Shown here: positions 8,914-16,226 of the stretch, in pieces
How the letters are laid out: each line of letters starts with the position of its first letter
Numbering within the stretch: the first letter of the stretch is position 1
DNA from: Halobacillus litoralis
GTDB taxonomy: Bacteria > Bacillota > Bacilli > Bacillales > Halobacillaceae
Direction: 5' to 3'
NCBI RefSeq assembly: GCF_020171725.1
Contig: NZ_JAIVAJ010000005.1
Location: 1 to 64,000, forward strand
DNA: 64,000 bases
Position numbers and translations under genes: made by a program
The notes under the pieces: model-generated
Database searches by the model: none
Seen by the model: the letters and a program-made list of their open reading frames with translations, nothing else
What the model was told of the DNA's origin: nothing

Positions 8914-10180
8914 CTGATAATTCCCCTCTTTCATCAACAGTCTCAAAAATATCAATCAGCTTCTTAGTCAATTTATTAAAGTCAAAGTGATGGGCAGCTT
9001 CCCTGGCATTATCCCCCATTTCAACATTCTCTCTCTCATCACTACTCGCTGTAAGTATAGCTTGAGCAATGCCTCCAGCGTTTTGTACCGGCACACTCAC
9101 TCCACATTTGAATTTATCACAAATACTATAACCTGTTTTATATGTTTGCACTATACACTTCCCAGCTGCCAAATATTCAAAAAATTTATTCTGACTTTGA
9201 CCATATTTGTCAAGTGATGTACTTGAATTATGAAGTATATTAATATATGATCTTTTAAGAATAGATGGTATATACTTTTTCTCCACGCGTCCTTTAAATA
9301 CTACGTTACTAATATCTTCATCTTTACAGCGCTTTTGAAGTGCCTCCATCTCATCACCTGAACCATAAATCAAGAACTTTATGTCCTTATTACCTTGATT
9401 CTGAATTATCTTTGCAGCATCTAACAGCATTCCAAGGTTATTTACTTTCCTGATAGATCCGGCATATACAACATTTTTATAGTTCTTATTATCTAAATCT
9501 GCATCTGCTTTTTTATATTCTTTGCTGTTTTTATCGAATTTATCAATTACTATCCCATTACTTATATGCTTTACTTTATTAATATCTAGTTGGTTATCCC
9601 ATTTTTGATCTAATATATATTCTCTGCCTCCCTCCCACGTCATAATGATAGAGTCAGCATGTTTATATATCCACTTCTCTCCTTGGTATAATACTTTCGC
9701 AATAATACTTTTTCTATTTAAAGCACCATAAGCCACAATACTTTCTGGCCAAAGATCCCTTACTTCACAGACACAAGGGACACCTAGTTTTTTTGCTACT
9801 TTTATTCCTGCAACTAAGGTAAGAGGATGTACGCTTGAAGCTAATATTAAATCCGGCTTACCATATTGTTCTGCATAATCTTTTGTTACAGAAAAAAGAT
9901 TCTTATAAAATGAAAACATGTTTTTAATTCGCTTTAGTCCATTACCTATATATTGAGGTGTTTTCACAAACACAAAGGTTATTCCATTAGTCGATTCTGA
10001 AGTGAACATGTTACTACCTGTATTTATATTTTCAATTGAATTATGAACTGTAGAAGCACAAAAAATAGTAGGTTTATACCCTTGCTTAACTAAGTTTTCT
10101 GCGAACCAATAGTGCCTTCCCGCTTTATCCTTATACATGTTCGTTGCATAATGATTCCAAATCCATATATTCTTCTTCAT
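8885..10180 (-). CDS. WbuB/WcaI-like GT4 glycosyltransferase
   Basis: A 431-residue GT-B enzyme. The N-terminus (IWIWNHYATNMYKDKAGRHY) and RDLWPES at residues 141-147 are characteristic of the WbuB-like branch of family GT4, whose studied members transfer N-acetylated deoxy-amino sugars such as FucNAc. The donor half contains VVYAGSIRKVNNLGMLLDA, FLIYGSGDEMEAL and QSQNKFFEYLAAGK. As the first transferase after the EpsM/EpsL genes, it is a candidate for adding the second sugar to the diacetylbacillosamine primer (inference). GGAG ten bases upstream of the ATG supports the start. Its end overlaps the dehydrogenase gene. Confidence 0.87.
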   Translation of the reverse strand: MKKNIWIWNHYATNMYKDKAGRHYWFAENLVKQGYKPTIFCASTVHNSIENINTGSNMFTSESTNGITFVFVKTPQYIGNGLKRIKNMFSFYKNLFSVTKDYAEQYGKPDLILASSVHPLTLVAGIKVAKKLGVPCVCEVRDLWPESIVAYGALNRKSIIAKVLYQGEKWIYKHADSIIMTWEGGREYILDQKWDNQLDINKVKHISNGIVIDKFDKNSKEYKKADADLDNKNYKNVVYAGSIRKVNNLGMLLDAAKIIQNQGNKDIKFLIYGSGDEMEALQKRCKDEDISNVVFKGRVEKKYIPSILKRSYINILHNSSTSLDKYGQSQNKFFEYLAAGKCIVQTYKTGYSICDKFKCGVSVPVQNAGGIAQAILTASSDERENVEMGDNAREAAHHFDFNKLTKKLIDIFETVDERGELSDDETVRKTS

Positions 10181-10183
10181 ATT

Positions 10184-10801
10184 CTATACTCTCCTAACCG
10201 GAACACCGACATAAACTCCTGGTTCAGATATATCCTTCACCACAACAGAACCAGCACCAACTTTTGACCATTTGGTAATGGCTATATTATTACTAACTAC
10301 GCTGCCAATGCCTAACCAGGATCCTTGGCAAACCTTTACAGTACCTGCTAAATGCACACCTGGAGAGATATGAACAAAATCTTCTATAAAGTTGTCATGG
10401 TCAATTGTAGAAGAAGTGTTAACAATGCAGCTTTTCCCTATTTTAGTACAACAGTTAACTACTGCCCCTGCCATTACAGCTGTTCCATTACCTATTTTTA
10501 CTTGATTTCCGATAACTGCATTAGGGTGAACTAAGACAGGAATAGACGCACCAACTGTTTCAAGCATCTCATGAATTCTTTGTCTCGTAGCATTATTGCC
10601 AATACCAATAAATATTTCGTACTCCTCTACATATGTAAATATATCTCCTGAAGTGCCAATGATGTCTAACCCCATTGATGTATAGATGTTTTTATTGTCA
10701 TCTAAAAAGGAAATAACCTTCCATCTATTCATCTTCAAAGCAATATCCGCAACAACTTTACCATGACCACTAGCCCCAATTATCAGAAGTTTATCTTTCA
10801 T
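10184..10801 (-). CDS. epsM: EpsM/PglD-like sugar-nucleotide N-acetyltransferase
   Basis: A 205-residue NeuD/PglD-family acetyltransferase. An N-terminal nucleotide-sugar binding half (LLIIGASGHGKVVADIAL) precedes a left-handed beta-helix (IGNQVKIGNGTAVMAGAVVN, IGKSCIVNTSSTIDHDN, then CQGSWLGIGSVV). The catalytic histidine of PglD corresponds to the His in STIDHDN. It should acetylate the 4-amino group of UDP-4-amino-4,6-dideoxy-GlcNAc with acetyl-CoA, completing UDP-diacetylbacillosamine. The ATG at 10801 follows AAAGAG and overlaps the EpsL gene by 11 bases; a GTG at 10822 is less likely. Confidence 0.87.
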   Translation of the reverse strand: MKDKLLIIGASGHGKVVADIALKMNRWKVISFLDDNKNIYTSMGLDIIGTSGDIFTYVEEYEIFIGIGNNATRQRIHEMLETVGASIPVLVHPNAVIGNQVKIGNGTAVMAGAVVNCCTKIGKSCIVNTSSTIDHDNFIEDFVHISPGVHLAGTVKVCQGSWLGIGSVVSNNIAITKWSKVGAGSVVVKDISEPGVYVGVPVRRV

Positions 10802-11447
10802 AGTCACACTCTTTCTTTTCACTGCCTTGAAAAGCTTCCATGGTAGCAGCTGTCTCTGAATTAATTCCTTCTCTAACCAAAGCCTTCTTAATAGTTAAAA
10901 AGATAATCTTCCAGTCTGCCGCAAAGGTGACATTATCTACGTATTTTACATCTAGACTGAACTTATCTTCCCAACTGATTGCATTCCTACCGCTAATCTG
11001 AGCTAATCCAGATAACCCAGGTCTTGATTCATGTCTACGCTTTTGATGATCATTGTAAAGAGGCAAATACTGTACTAGTAATGGTCTAGGTCCCACAAGC
11101 GACATATCACCTTTCAAAATATTGAATAGCTCAGGCAGTTCATCGAGAGAAGTCGATCTAAGAAACCTCCCAAACTTGGTTAACCTAATATGATCTGGGA
11201 GTAATTCCCCTTCTTCATCTCTTTCATCCGTCATCGTTCTGAACTTATACATCATAAAGATCTTCTCATTTTGACCTGGTCTCTGTTGCTTAAATAATAT
11301 AGGGCTCCCCAACTTAAATTTCACAAGAAGAGCTGTTATCGGCAGAACAGGGATAATGGTAAGCAATAGAATAGCAATCAAAGAAAGGGTGAAATCCATA
11401 GGACGTTTTACGAATTTGTTATATACACCAACTTGTTTGGGTTGCAT
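10791..11447 (-). CDS. epsL: EpsL/PglC-like undecaprenyl-phosphate phosphosugar transferase
   Basis: A 218-residue small monotopic bacterial sugar transferase. It has one N-terminal hydrophobic re-entrant helix (LSLIAILLLTIIPVLPITAL) and the family motifs QQRPGQNEKIFMMYKFRTM, the catalytic-type DELPELFNILKGDMSLVGPRP and RPGLSGLAQISGRN. It should transfer the phosphosugar, expected to be diacetylbacillosamine phosphate, to undecaprenyl phosphate and so start each repeat unit. The ATG at 11447 shares its A with the TGA of the EpsN gene (TGATG), so translation is coupled. A second, larger initiating transferase is at 58391-59752. Confidence 0.9.
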   Translation of the reverse strand: MQPKQVGVYNKFVKRPMDFTLSLIAILLLTIIPVLPITALLVKFKLGSPILFKQQRPGQNEKIFMMYKFRTMTDERDEEGELLPDHIRLTKFGRFLRSTSLDELPELFNILKGDMSLVGPRPLLVQYLPLYNDHQKRRHESRPGLSGLAQISGRNAISWEDKFSLDVKYVDNVTFAADWKIIFLTIKKALVREGINSETAATMEAFQGSEKKECDYER

Positions 11448-12580
11448 CACTTTAACCACAATCCTTTGATGGTCTTCACAACTCTTTCCAAGTCCCCATC
11501 CGTCATTTTGGTGTCAGACGGTAAGCAAACACCATTTTCAAACAACCGTTCTGAAATGCCATCACCAACGAATTCATATCCTTCAAAATAGGGTTGTAGA
11601 TGCATCGGCTTCCAAACGGGTCTGGACTCAATTCCTTCTGTCTCAAGAGCATCCATTATATCTATTGGCCTAACCTGATTACCGCTCACTGTCATAGAAC
11701 TCAACCAATAGTTAGGTTCATCCCATTCGTTAACAGGCATAAACTCAACACCTTCCAGATCACTCAACTCATCCTTATAATATTCGAAAATGTACTTCTT
11801 CTTTTCTACTCTCTCTTCTAGCACCTTAAGCTGTCCTCTTCCAATTCCAGCCGCAACATTGCTCATTCTATAGTTGAATCCTAACTCGCTATGTTGGTAG
11901 TGTCTTGCTTGGTCTCTAGACTGAGTCGCCCAGAACCTCACTTTGGCAACTCTCTCTTCATTATTAGAAACGAGCATGCCACCACCAGATGTGGTTATGA
12001 TCTTATTTCCATTAAAAGAAAAGATCCCATAATCCCCAAAAGAACCTGTATGTTGGCCTTTATAATATCCGCCCAGTGACTCAGCAGCATCTTCGATTAC
12101 AGTAACATGATACTTACTGCATACTTTCATAATCTCATCCATATCTGCTGAAAGCCCATAGAGGTGTACGACAATCACTGCCTTTACTTCCGGGTATTTC
12201 TGAAAAGCGACTTCTAAAGCTTTCGGACACATATTCCATGTTTTATAGTCACTATCAATAAAGACAGGAACCGCATTTTGATAAATGATTGGGTTAGCAG
12301 TTGCAGAGAAAGTTAAAGATGGGCAAAACACAACATCTCCTTCTTCTACCCCAGCTGCTTTTAGTGCTAGATGAATAGCTCCTGTACCAGATGATAAAGC
12401 TGCAGCGTCTTTAGACCCGACTTTAGTTGCCAGCTCCTTTTCAAACTGATTCACATTTTCCCCTAGTGGTGCAATCCAGTTTGTATCAAATGCTTCTTGT
12501 ACATATTGCATTTCATATCCCTCATCGCTCATATGAGGGGACGAAAGGAAGATCCTTTCCTTTGCTCTTGTTGTACCCAT
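11447..12580 (-). CDS. epsN: EpsN/PglE-like PLP aminotransferase (DegT/DnrJ/EryC1 family)
   Basis: A 377-residue PLP-dependent sugar aminotransferase. The cofactor lysine is in IFSFNGNKIITTSGGGM (about residue 193). PLP-phosphate contacts are in LSSGTGAIHLAL and DAAESLGGYYKGQ. It should convert the 4-keto product of the EpsC-type dehydratase to the 4-amino sugar using glutamate. GAGGAAGG six to seven bases before the ATG at 12580 decides this start over one at 12598, which lacks a ribosome site. It is the first gene after the leader RNA and terminators at 12680-12905. Confidence 0.9.
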   Translation of the reverse strand: MGTTRAKERIFLSSPHMSDEGYEMQYVQEAFDTNWIAPLGENVNQFEKELATKVGSKDAAALSSGTGAIHLALKAAGVEEGDVVFCPSLTFSATANPIIYQNAVPVFIDSDYKTWNMCPKALEVAFQKYPEVKAVIVVHLYGLSADMDEIMKVCSKYHVTVIEDAAESLGGYYKGQHTGSFGDYGIFSFNGNKIITTSGGGMLVSNNEERVAKVRFWATQSRDQARHYQHSELGFNYRMSNVAAGIGRGQLKVLEERVEKKKYIFEYYKDELSDLEGVEFMPVNEWDEPNYWLSSMTVSGNQVRPIDIMDALETEGIESRPVWKPMHLQPYFEGYEFVGDGISERLFENGVCLPSDTKMTDGDLERVVKTIKGLWLK

Positions 12581-12679
12581 CTCCAACCTTCCTCTCATTT
12601 CTAAATATTACTTCAGTTGATTAGGAGTGAATTGGATATTTCATTTATGTTCCAACAAACTACCAATCAACCGAATTTA

Positions 12680-12711
12680 ATTCAAAACAAAAAGAACCTC
12701 GAAAAGGCTCT
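12680..12711 (-). terminator. Intrinsic terminator between the leader RNA and epsN
   Basis: On the minus strand AGAGCCT and AGGTTCT form a 7-bp stem (one G-U pair) around TTTCG, followed immediately by TTTTTGTTTTG. It lies between the EpsC gene and the EpsN gene, inside an apparently single transcription unit, so it would cut off the downstream genes unless it is read through. Confidence 0.65.
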
Positions 12712-12744
12712 AATTAACTTACAACTACAATCAAAATTCCAAAG

Positions 12745-12785
12745 AAAAATAAACAAAAAAAACTAGAAGGGCATTCAACCCCACC
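12745..12785 (-). terminator. U-tract terminator candidate at the end of the leader RNA
   Basis: On the minus strand a G-rich stretch (GTGGGG) can pair with CCCTTC just before CTAGTTTTTTTTGTTT. The T-run is strong and the stem is weak and imperfect, so the terminator call depends on the T-tract. It directly follows the structured region at 12786-12905. Confidence 0.45.
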
Positions 12786-12905
12786 TCACGCCACACCAAT
12801 GGTAACAATGTGTACCTAAGGTGATTTTACTACCCACAGCGTAGCCGAGTGCCTCCATTGATAAAGGTGAAGGAGACAATACCTTAGCAAAGTAATTCTA
12901 TCTTG
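12786..12905 (-). ncRNA. Candidate EAR/epsC leader RNA (processive antitermination element)
   Basis: This stretch has no ORF but shows nested pairing on the minus strand. CTAAGGT (12881-12887) pairs with ACCTTAG (12816-12822). Inside it GTCTCC pairs with GGAGGC, and GCTAC with GTAGT. It sits in the same kind of place as the EAR (Rfam epsC) RNA of Bacillales exopolysaccharide operons, which lets RNA polymerase read through downstream terminators. Two terminator-like structures follow it before epsN. The assignment rests on position, structure and the following terminators; I could not compare it with the covariance model. Confidence 0.5.
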
Positions 12906-12908
12906 TTT

Positions 12909-12949
12909 AGAACCGCAGAGATGATGTCAACGTACCTTCTGCGGTTCTT
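12909..12949. other. 9-10-bp hairpin just downstream of the EpsC gene
   Basis: AGAACCGCAG and CTGCGGTTCT form a near-perfect stem with an 18-20-base loop. On the minus strand it is not followed by a T-run, so it is more likely a structural or processing element at the 5' side of the leader RNA than a terminator. Confidence 0.4.
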
Positions 12950-12980
12950 GTGTTGCAATTAACGTTAGTTAGCTATTTCG

Positions 12981-14849
12981 TTATCCTCGCGCTGAAACCA
13001 ATTCCCCATTAATCCCAACCAACGACTTCTGATCCGAATTCGCAAGCCCAATCGCTACCTGCTTCAGCTCATCATCACTAATATGCTCATAATGCTTCAC
13101 AACCGTCTCCACATACCCCGAATCAAACCCAACCGTCTTCCCAATCAGAATCTTCGGAAAAATGGGCTCCCTATGAACCTCGTCTTCACCTAGTAACTCC
13201 TCATACATCTTCTCACCAGGACGAATGCCCGCGAACTTAATCGGAATCTCATCCTCTGTAAATCCAGAAAGATGAATCAAGTTCCGTGCCAAATCGACAA
13301 TTTTAACCGGCTCTCCCATATCGAGGACGAAGATTTCACCACCTCTTGCCAGTGTCCCAGCTTGAAGCACGAGTCTTGATGCTTCTGGGATCGTCATGAA
13401 GTAGCGGGTCATGTCTTCATGAGTTACGGTGACGGGACCGCCGTTTTTGATTTGGTCTTTGAACAATGGAATGACAGAACCTCGGCTACCTAAGACGTTT
13501 CCGAATCGTACGGCGACGTATTTGGTTTGGCTTTGTTTGCTTAACGTCTGGATCACCATCTCGGCCATGCGTTTGGTCGCACCCATGATGTTCGGTGGGT
13601 TGACAGCTTTGTCGGTCGAGACGAGGACGAAGGTTTTGACGCCTGCTGCGTCAGCCGCTTCGGAGACGTTTTTCGTTCCGATGACGTTATTTTTGAATGC
13701 TTCTTTCGGATTGACTTCCATCAGCGGGACGTGTTTATGCGCCGCTGCGTGGTAGATATAAGACGGTCCGTAGTCTCGTACGACTTGGAAAATGCGGTCG
13801 CGGTCCTGGACGTCTGCGATGACCGGAATGACTTCGGTATCGATCTTCATATTGTTCAGTTCTTTATGAATATGATAAATGCTGTTTTCTCCGTGTCCGA
13901 GCAGGATCAGCTGCTTCGGTCCGAACTTGGTCAGCTGCCTGCAGATCTCTGAGCCAATCGATCCTCCGGCACCTGTGACGAGGACAGTGCGGCCTTTGAT
14001 TTCAGCGTCAATCGCCTGGATGTCGAGTTCGACAGGTTCGCGACCGAGGAGGTCTTCGATTTGGACGTCGCGGATCTGGTTGACGGAGACATTACCTAGT
14101 GCGATGTCTTCAAGCATCGGGAGCGTTTGGATGTTTTGAACGACGGTTTTCGTCTGTTCGATGATGTTCTTAATCCGCTCTCTTGTGACACTCGGCATCG
14201 CAATCACGACGTGGTTGACATTGTACTCTCTCACTATGTATTCAATCTTAGTCGAACCGCCCAACACCGGAAATCCACTGATTGTTAAGTTATGTGTCTT
14301 ATAGTTATCATCGACAAAACCAACAATATTTGTATAGCTTTCGGCAGAATCTTTCAATTGTCGCGCAAGCATCCTCCCTGCCGCTCCTGCACCGATAATC
14401 AAGGTGTTCTTGCGACCCTGATGGTCAGGAAGCGGCTTGGACTTTGACGTCAGCTTCAAGCCGTACGTATTGTAATATCTCCAGGCGAAGCGTACGCCTC
14501 CGATAAAGATGATGTGCAGCAGCCATGTAATGATCAAGGCGCGCTCGTATAGTTCACCGAAAGCTGCGGATTGGACGATGGCTGTGGCTGCAATAGAAAG
14601 ACTGACGACGACGATGATGCCGAACAGTTCTTCCATGCTGGCGTAGCGCCACTTCTTCCGGTACATGCCGAGAACAGAAGAAAAGAAGTGGTGCCCGACA
14701 AGTAACGTAATGGCGCTGACGAGAACGGTCGTATCAAAGACGGCGAAATAGGGATTTAAGAAAAAGTGCGACATATAAATCGAGAACGATACGATAACGG
14801 AATCAATCGCAATCAACAGCATTAAACGCGTTCTGAAAGCTGCGGTCAT
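12981..14849 (-). CDS. epsC: EpsC/PglF-like UDP-GlcNAc 4,6-dehydratase, membrane-bound
   Basis: A 622-residue protein of the CapD/FlaA1/PglF family. Four N-terminal transmembrane segments (residues about 5-125) are followed by a CoA-binding-like Rossmann domain (IIGAGAAGRML, about 153-161). The catalytic short-chain dehydrogenase domain comes next, with NAD site VTGAGGSIGSE (about 292-301), YHAAAHKHVPLME, VSTDKAVNP (about 409) and MGATKRMAE, where Met/Lys replace the usual Tyr/Lys pair as in this family. It removes water from UDP-GlcNAc to give UDP-4-keto-6-deoxy-GlcNAc. GGGAGAG ten bases before the ATG supports 14849; a GTG nine bases earlier is an alternative. It overlaps the end of the small gene upstream. 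Confidence 0.9.
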   Translation of the reverse strand: MTAAFRTRLMLLIAIDSVIVSFSIYMSHFFLNPYFAVFDTTVLVSAITLLVGHHFFSSVLGMYRKKWRYASMEELFGIIVVVSLSIAATAIVQSAAFGELYERALIITWLLHIIFIGGVRFAWRYYNTYGLKLTSKSKPLPDHQGRKNTLIIGAGAAGRMLARQLKDSAESYTNIVGFVDDNYKTHNLTISGFPVLGGSTKIEYIVREYNVNHVVIAMPSVTRERIKNIIEQTKTVVQNIQTLPMLEDIALGNVSVNQIRDVQIEDLLGREPVELDIQAIDAEIKGRTVLVTGAGGSIGSEICRQLTKFGPKQLILLGHGENSIYHIHKELNNMKIDTEVIPVIADVQDRDRIFQVVRDYGPSYIYHAAAHKHVPLMEVNPKEAFKNNVIGTKNVSEAADAAGVKTFVLVSTDKAVNPPNIMGATKRMAEMVIQTLSKQSQTKYVAVRFGNVLGSRGSVIPLFKDQIKNGGPVTVTHEDMTRYFMTIPEASRLVLQAGTLARGGEIFVLDMGEPVKIVDLARNLIHLSGFTEDEIPIKFAGIRPGEKMYEELLGEDEVHREPIFPKILIGKTVGFDSGYVETVVKHYEHISDDELKQVAIGLANSDQKSLVGINGELVSARG

Positions 14850-14988
14850 TCGGTTCACTCTCCCTTCCTTGTTTTCTTCGCTCAATGGCTTTATTGATTT
14901 CACGCTCTAAAGCGTCCAGCTTGTCTTCTGGTGCGTCGTACTTAATGTAACGAATCGTCTTGTTGACGGATTTGGGTAACTTCCTCAC
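14803..14988 (-). CDS. Possible small 61-residue protein between YwqE and EpsC genes
   Basis: A GTG-initiated frame starts immediately after the YwqE stop codon (TAATGTGAGG) and ends inside the first 16 codons of the EpsC gene. The product is soluble and charged, with a likely amphipathic helix (DKLDALEREINKAIERRKQG). No family was recognised. Tight packing on both sides suggests translational coupling, but there is no good Shine-Dalgarno, so it may be an unused frame spanning the gap. Confidence 0.4.
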   Translation of the reverse strand: MRKLPKSVNKTIRYIKYDAPEDKLDALEREINKAIERRKQGRESEPNDRSFQNAFNAVDCD

Positions 14989-14989
14989 A

Positions 14990-15754
14990 TTAAAACAACC
15001 CTAGGAATTTTTTCTTCTTCACGTGCTTCGGCGGTTCCGCTGAAAGCACTTGATTGTCGACGAGGTACTCGGCGTTCTCTTGGAAATAGTAGACCATCGA
15101 CCACCCGTACTTTTTCTCGATCTCTGCGTAAGCGTCCTTCATCGCAAACCCGCGACTCTTCGTGTTATGCGCATCCGATGCGATGATATGGGCAAGGTTC
15201 GCCTCGATCAGCTGGTGCGATACCTTCTGATTCTTCTTGCCGAACCTGCCAGTCAGGCTTGCGGCAGTGATTTGGGTGAAGCTTCCCTTTTTTACAAAGG
15301 AGTAAAGGATGTCTGGATCTTCTTGGATCTGCTTGTTGCGTTCCGGATGGACGATGACGGGACGGTATCCTGTGACTTGCAGGTCAAATAGCAACTGGCT
15401 CGTGTAACGGGGGACGGTATCGAAGGGAAGTTCGACGAATACGTAACTGGTGTTGTTGATGGTAAGGACGTCGTCGACTTCGATGGCTTCGAGCATGTCT
15501 CCGTTGATGCGTGTCTCCTGTCCGGGGAGGACGGTGAGATCGATCCCTGCTTTCTTGATGTGTGCGTTGAGTTCTTCGACTTTCGGCCCGATGTCTCGTT
15601 TGGTGTTTATGTAGGCGCCGTTCATATGGTGTGGTGTGGCGACGATGGTACGGATGCCTTCTTCGGTTGCCTGTCGTGCCATGTCGAGGCTGTCTTCGAT
15701 GGTTTCGGCTCCGTCGTCTACACCTGGTAGTATATGACTATGAATGTCTATCAA
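14990..15754 (-). CDS. ywqE: YwqE/CpsB-like tyrosine-protein phosphatase (PHP family)
   Basis: A 254-residue metal-dependent phosphatase. The PHP-fold metal ligands are visible as DIHSHILPGVDDG at the N-terminus, ATPHH (about 39-43), HPERN (136-140) and SDAHN (193-197). It dephosphorylates the tyrosine kinase YwqD and its substrates, controlling polysaccharide synthesis. The TTG at 15754 is chosen as start because AAAGGAGTGAG lies eight bases upstream and the protein then begins MIDIHSH, exactly as expected for the family. In other Bacillaceae this gene directly follows ywqD; here the giant SLH gene lies between them. Confidence 0.9.
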   Translation of the reverse strand: MIDIHSHILPGVDDGAETIEDSLDMARQATEEGIRTIVATPHHMNGAYINTKRDIGPKVEELNAHIKKAGIDLTVLPGQETRINGDMLEAIEVDDVLTINNTSYVFVELPFDTVPRYTSQLLFDLQVTGYRPVIVHPERNKQIQEDPDILYSFVKKGSFTQITAASLTGRFGKKNQKVSHQLIEANLAHIIASDAHNTKSRGFAMKDAYAEIEKKYGWSMVYYFQENAEYLVDNQVLSAEPPKHVKKKKFLGLF

Positions 15755-16187
15755 AAGACTCACTCCTTTCATAGTTTTATAGGATATTGGCATAATTTAT
15801 TGTTTAATTTTTTCCTGATTGGGTAATGGCTGTATTTAGTATATCAGTTAGTGGAAATTATTGAAACGGCTTTTTTGTGAGATTTTGTTAAAGATACGGG
15901 AATATTGCCGGAATATATATCTTACTATTTATAATGTGAAAATCATCTATAAGTAGTAGAGGTATAATTATCCCTGTAATATCAAGGGTTTTTGAAGTTT
16001 CATGAAAGTTCGTTCATTTTCTAGGCTTTTAGGCTGTGGAATTGATATGAGGTTTCTTAAAGATTTTTTAATAATTCCCTACTTCTTGTTTAGGTTATTA
16101 GTGGATATATGTATTTCTCTGCATGTTTTAGTCCCATTGTCATACCGTTATTCGGTCTAGTCGTACGCTTCGTTCTTGTGATGAGAG
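15755..16187. other. Non-coding gap upstream of ywqE
   Basis: About 430 AT-rich bases between the terminator of the giant SLH gene and ywqE. The region should hold the promoter for ywqE and the downstream eps genes. Several TATAAT-like hexamers occur on the minus strand (near 15928 and 15961), but none has a good -35 at 16-18 bases, so no promoter is called. No convincing ORF or RNA was seen. Confidence 0.4.
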
Positions 16188-16218
16188 AAGGCTGCCCCAT
16201 TTGATTCGGGGCAGCCTT
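16188..16218. terminator. Strong terminator after the giant SLH gene
   Basis: AAGGCTGCCCC and GGGGCAGCCTT form a perfect 11-bp GC-rich stem with a 9-base loop, eight bases downstream of the giant gene's stop. The longer T-run is on the plus strand (ATTTTTGTTT); on the minus strand TTCTCT follows the stem. It is the only terminator candidate for the giant gene. Confidence 0.7.
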
Positions 16219-16226
16219 ATTTTTGT

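Noticed and set aside
15900..15975. Promoter of ywqE-epsC
   Set aside because: TATAAT-like hexamers are present but no matching -35 at proper spacing; AT-richness makes chance matches likely.
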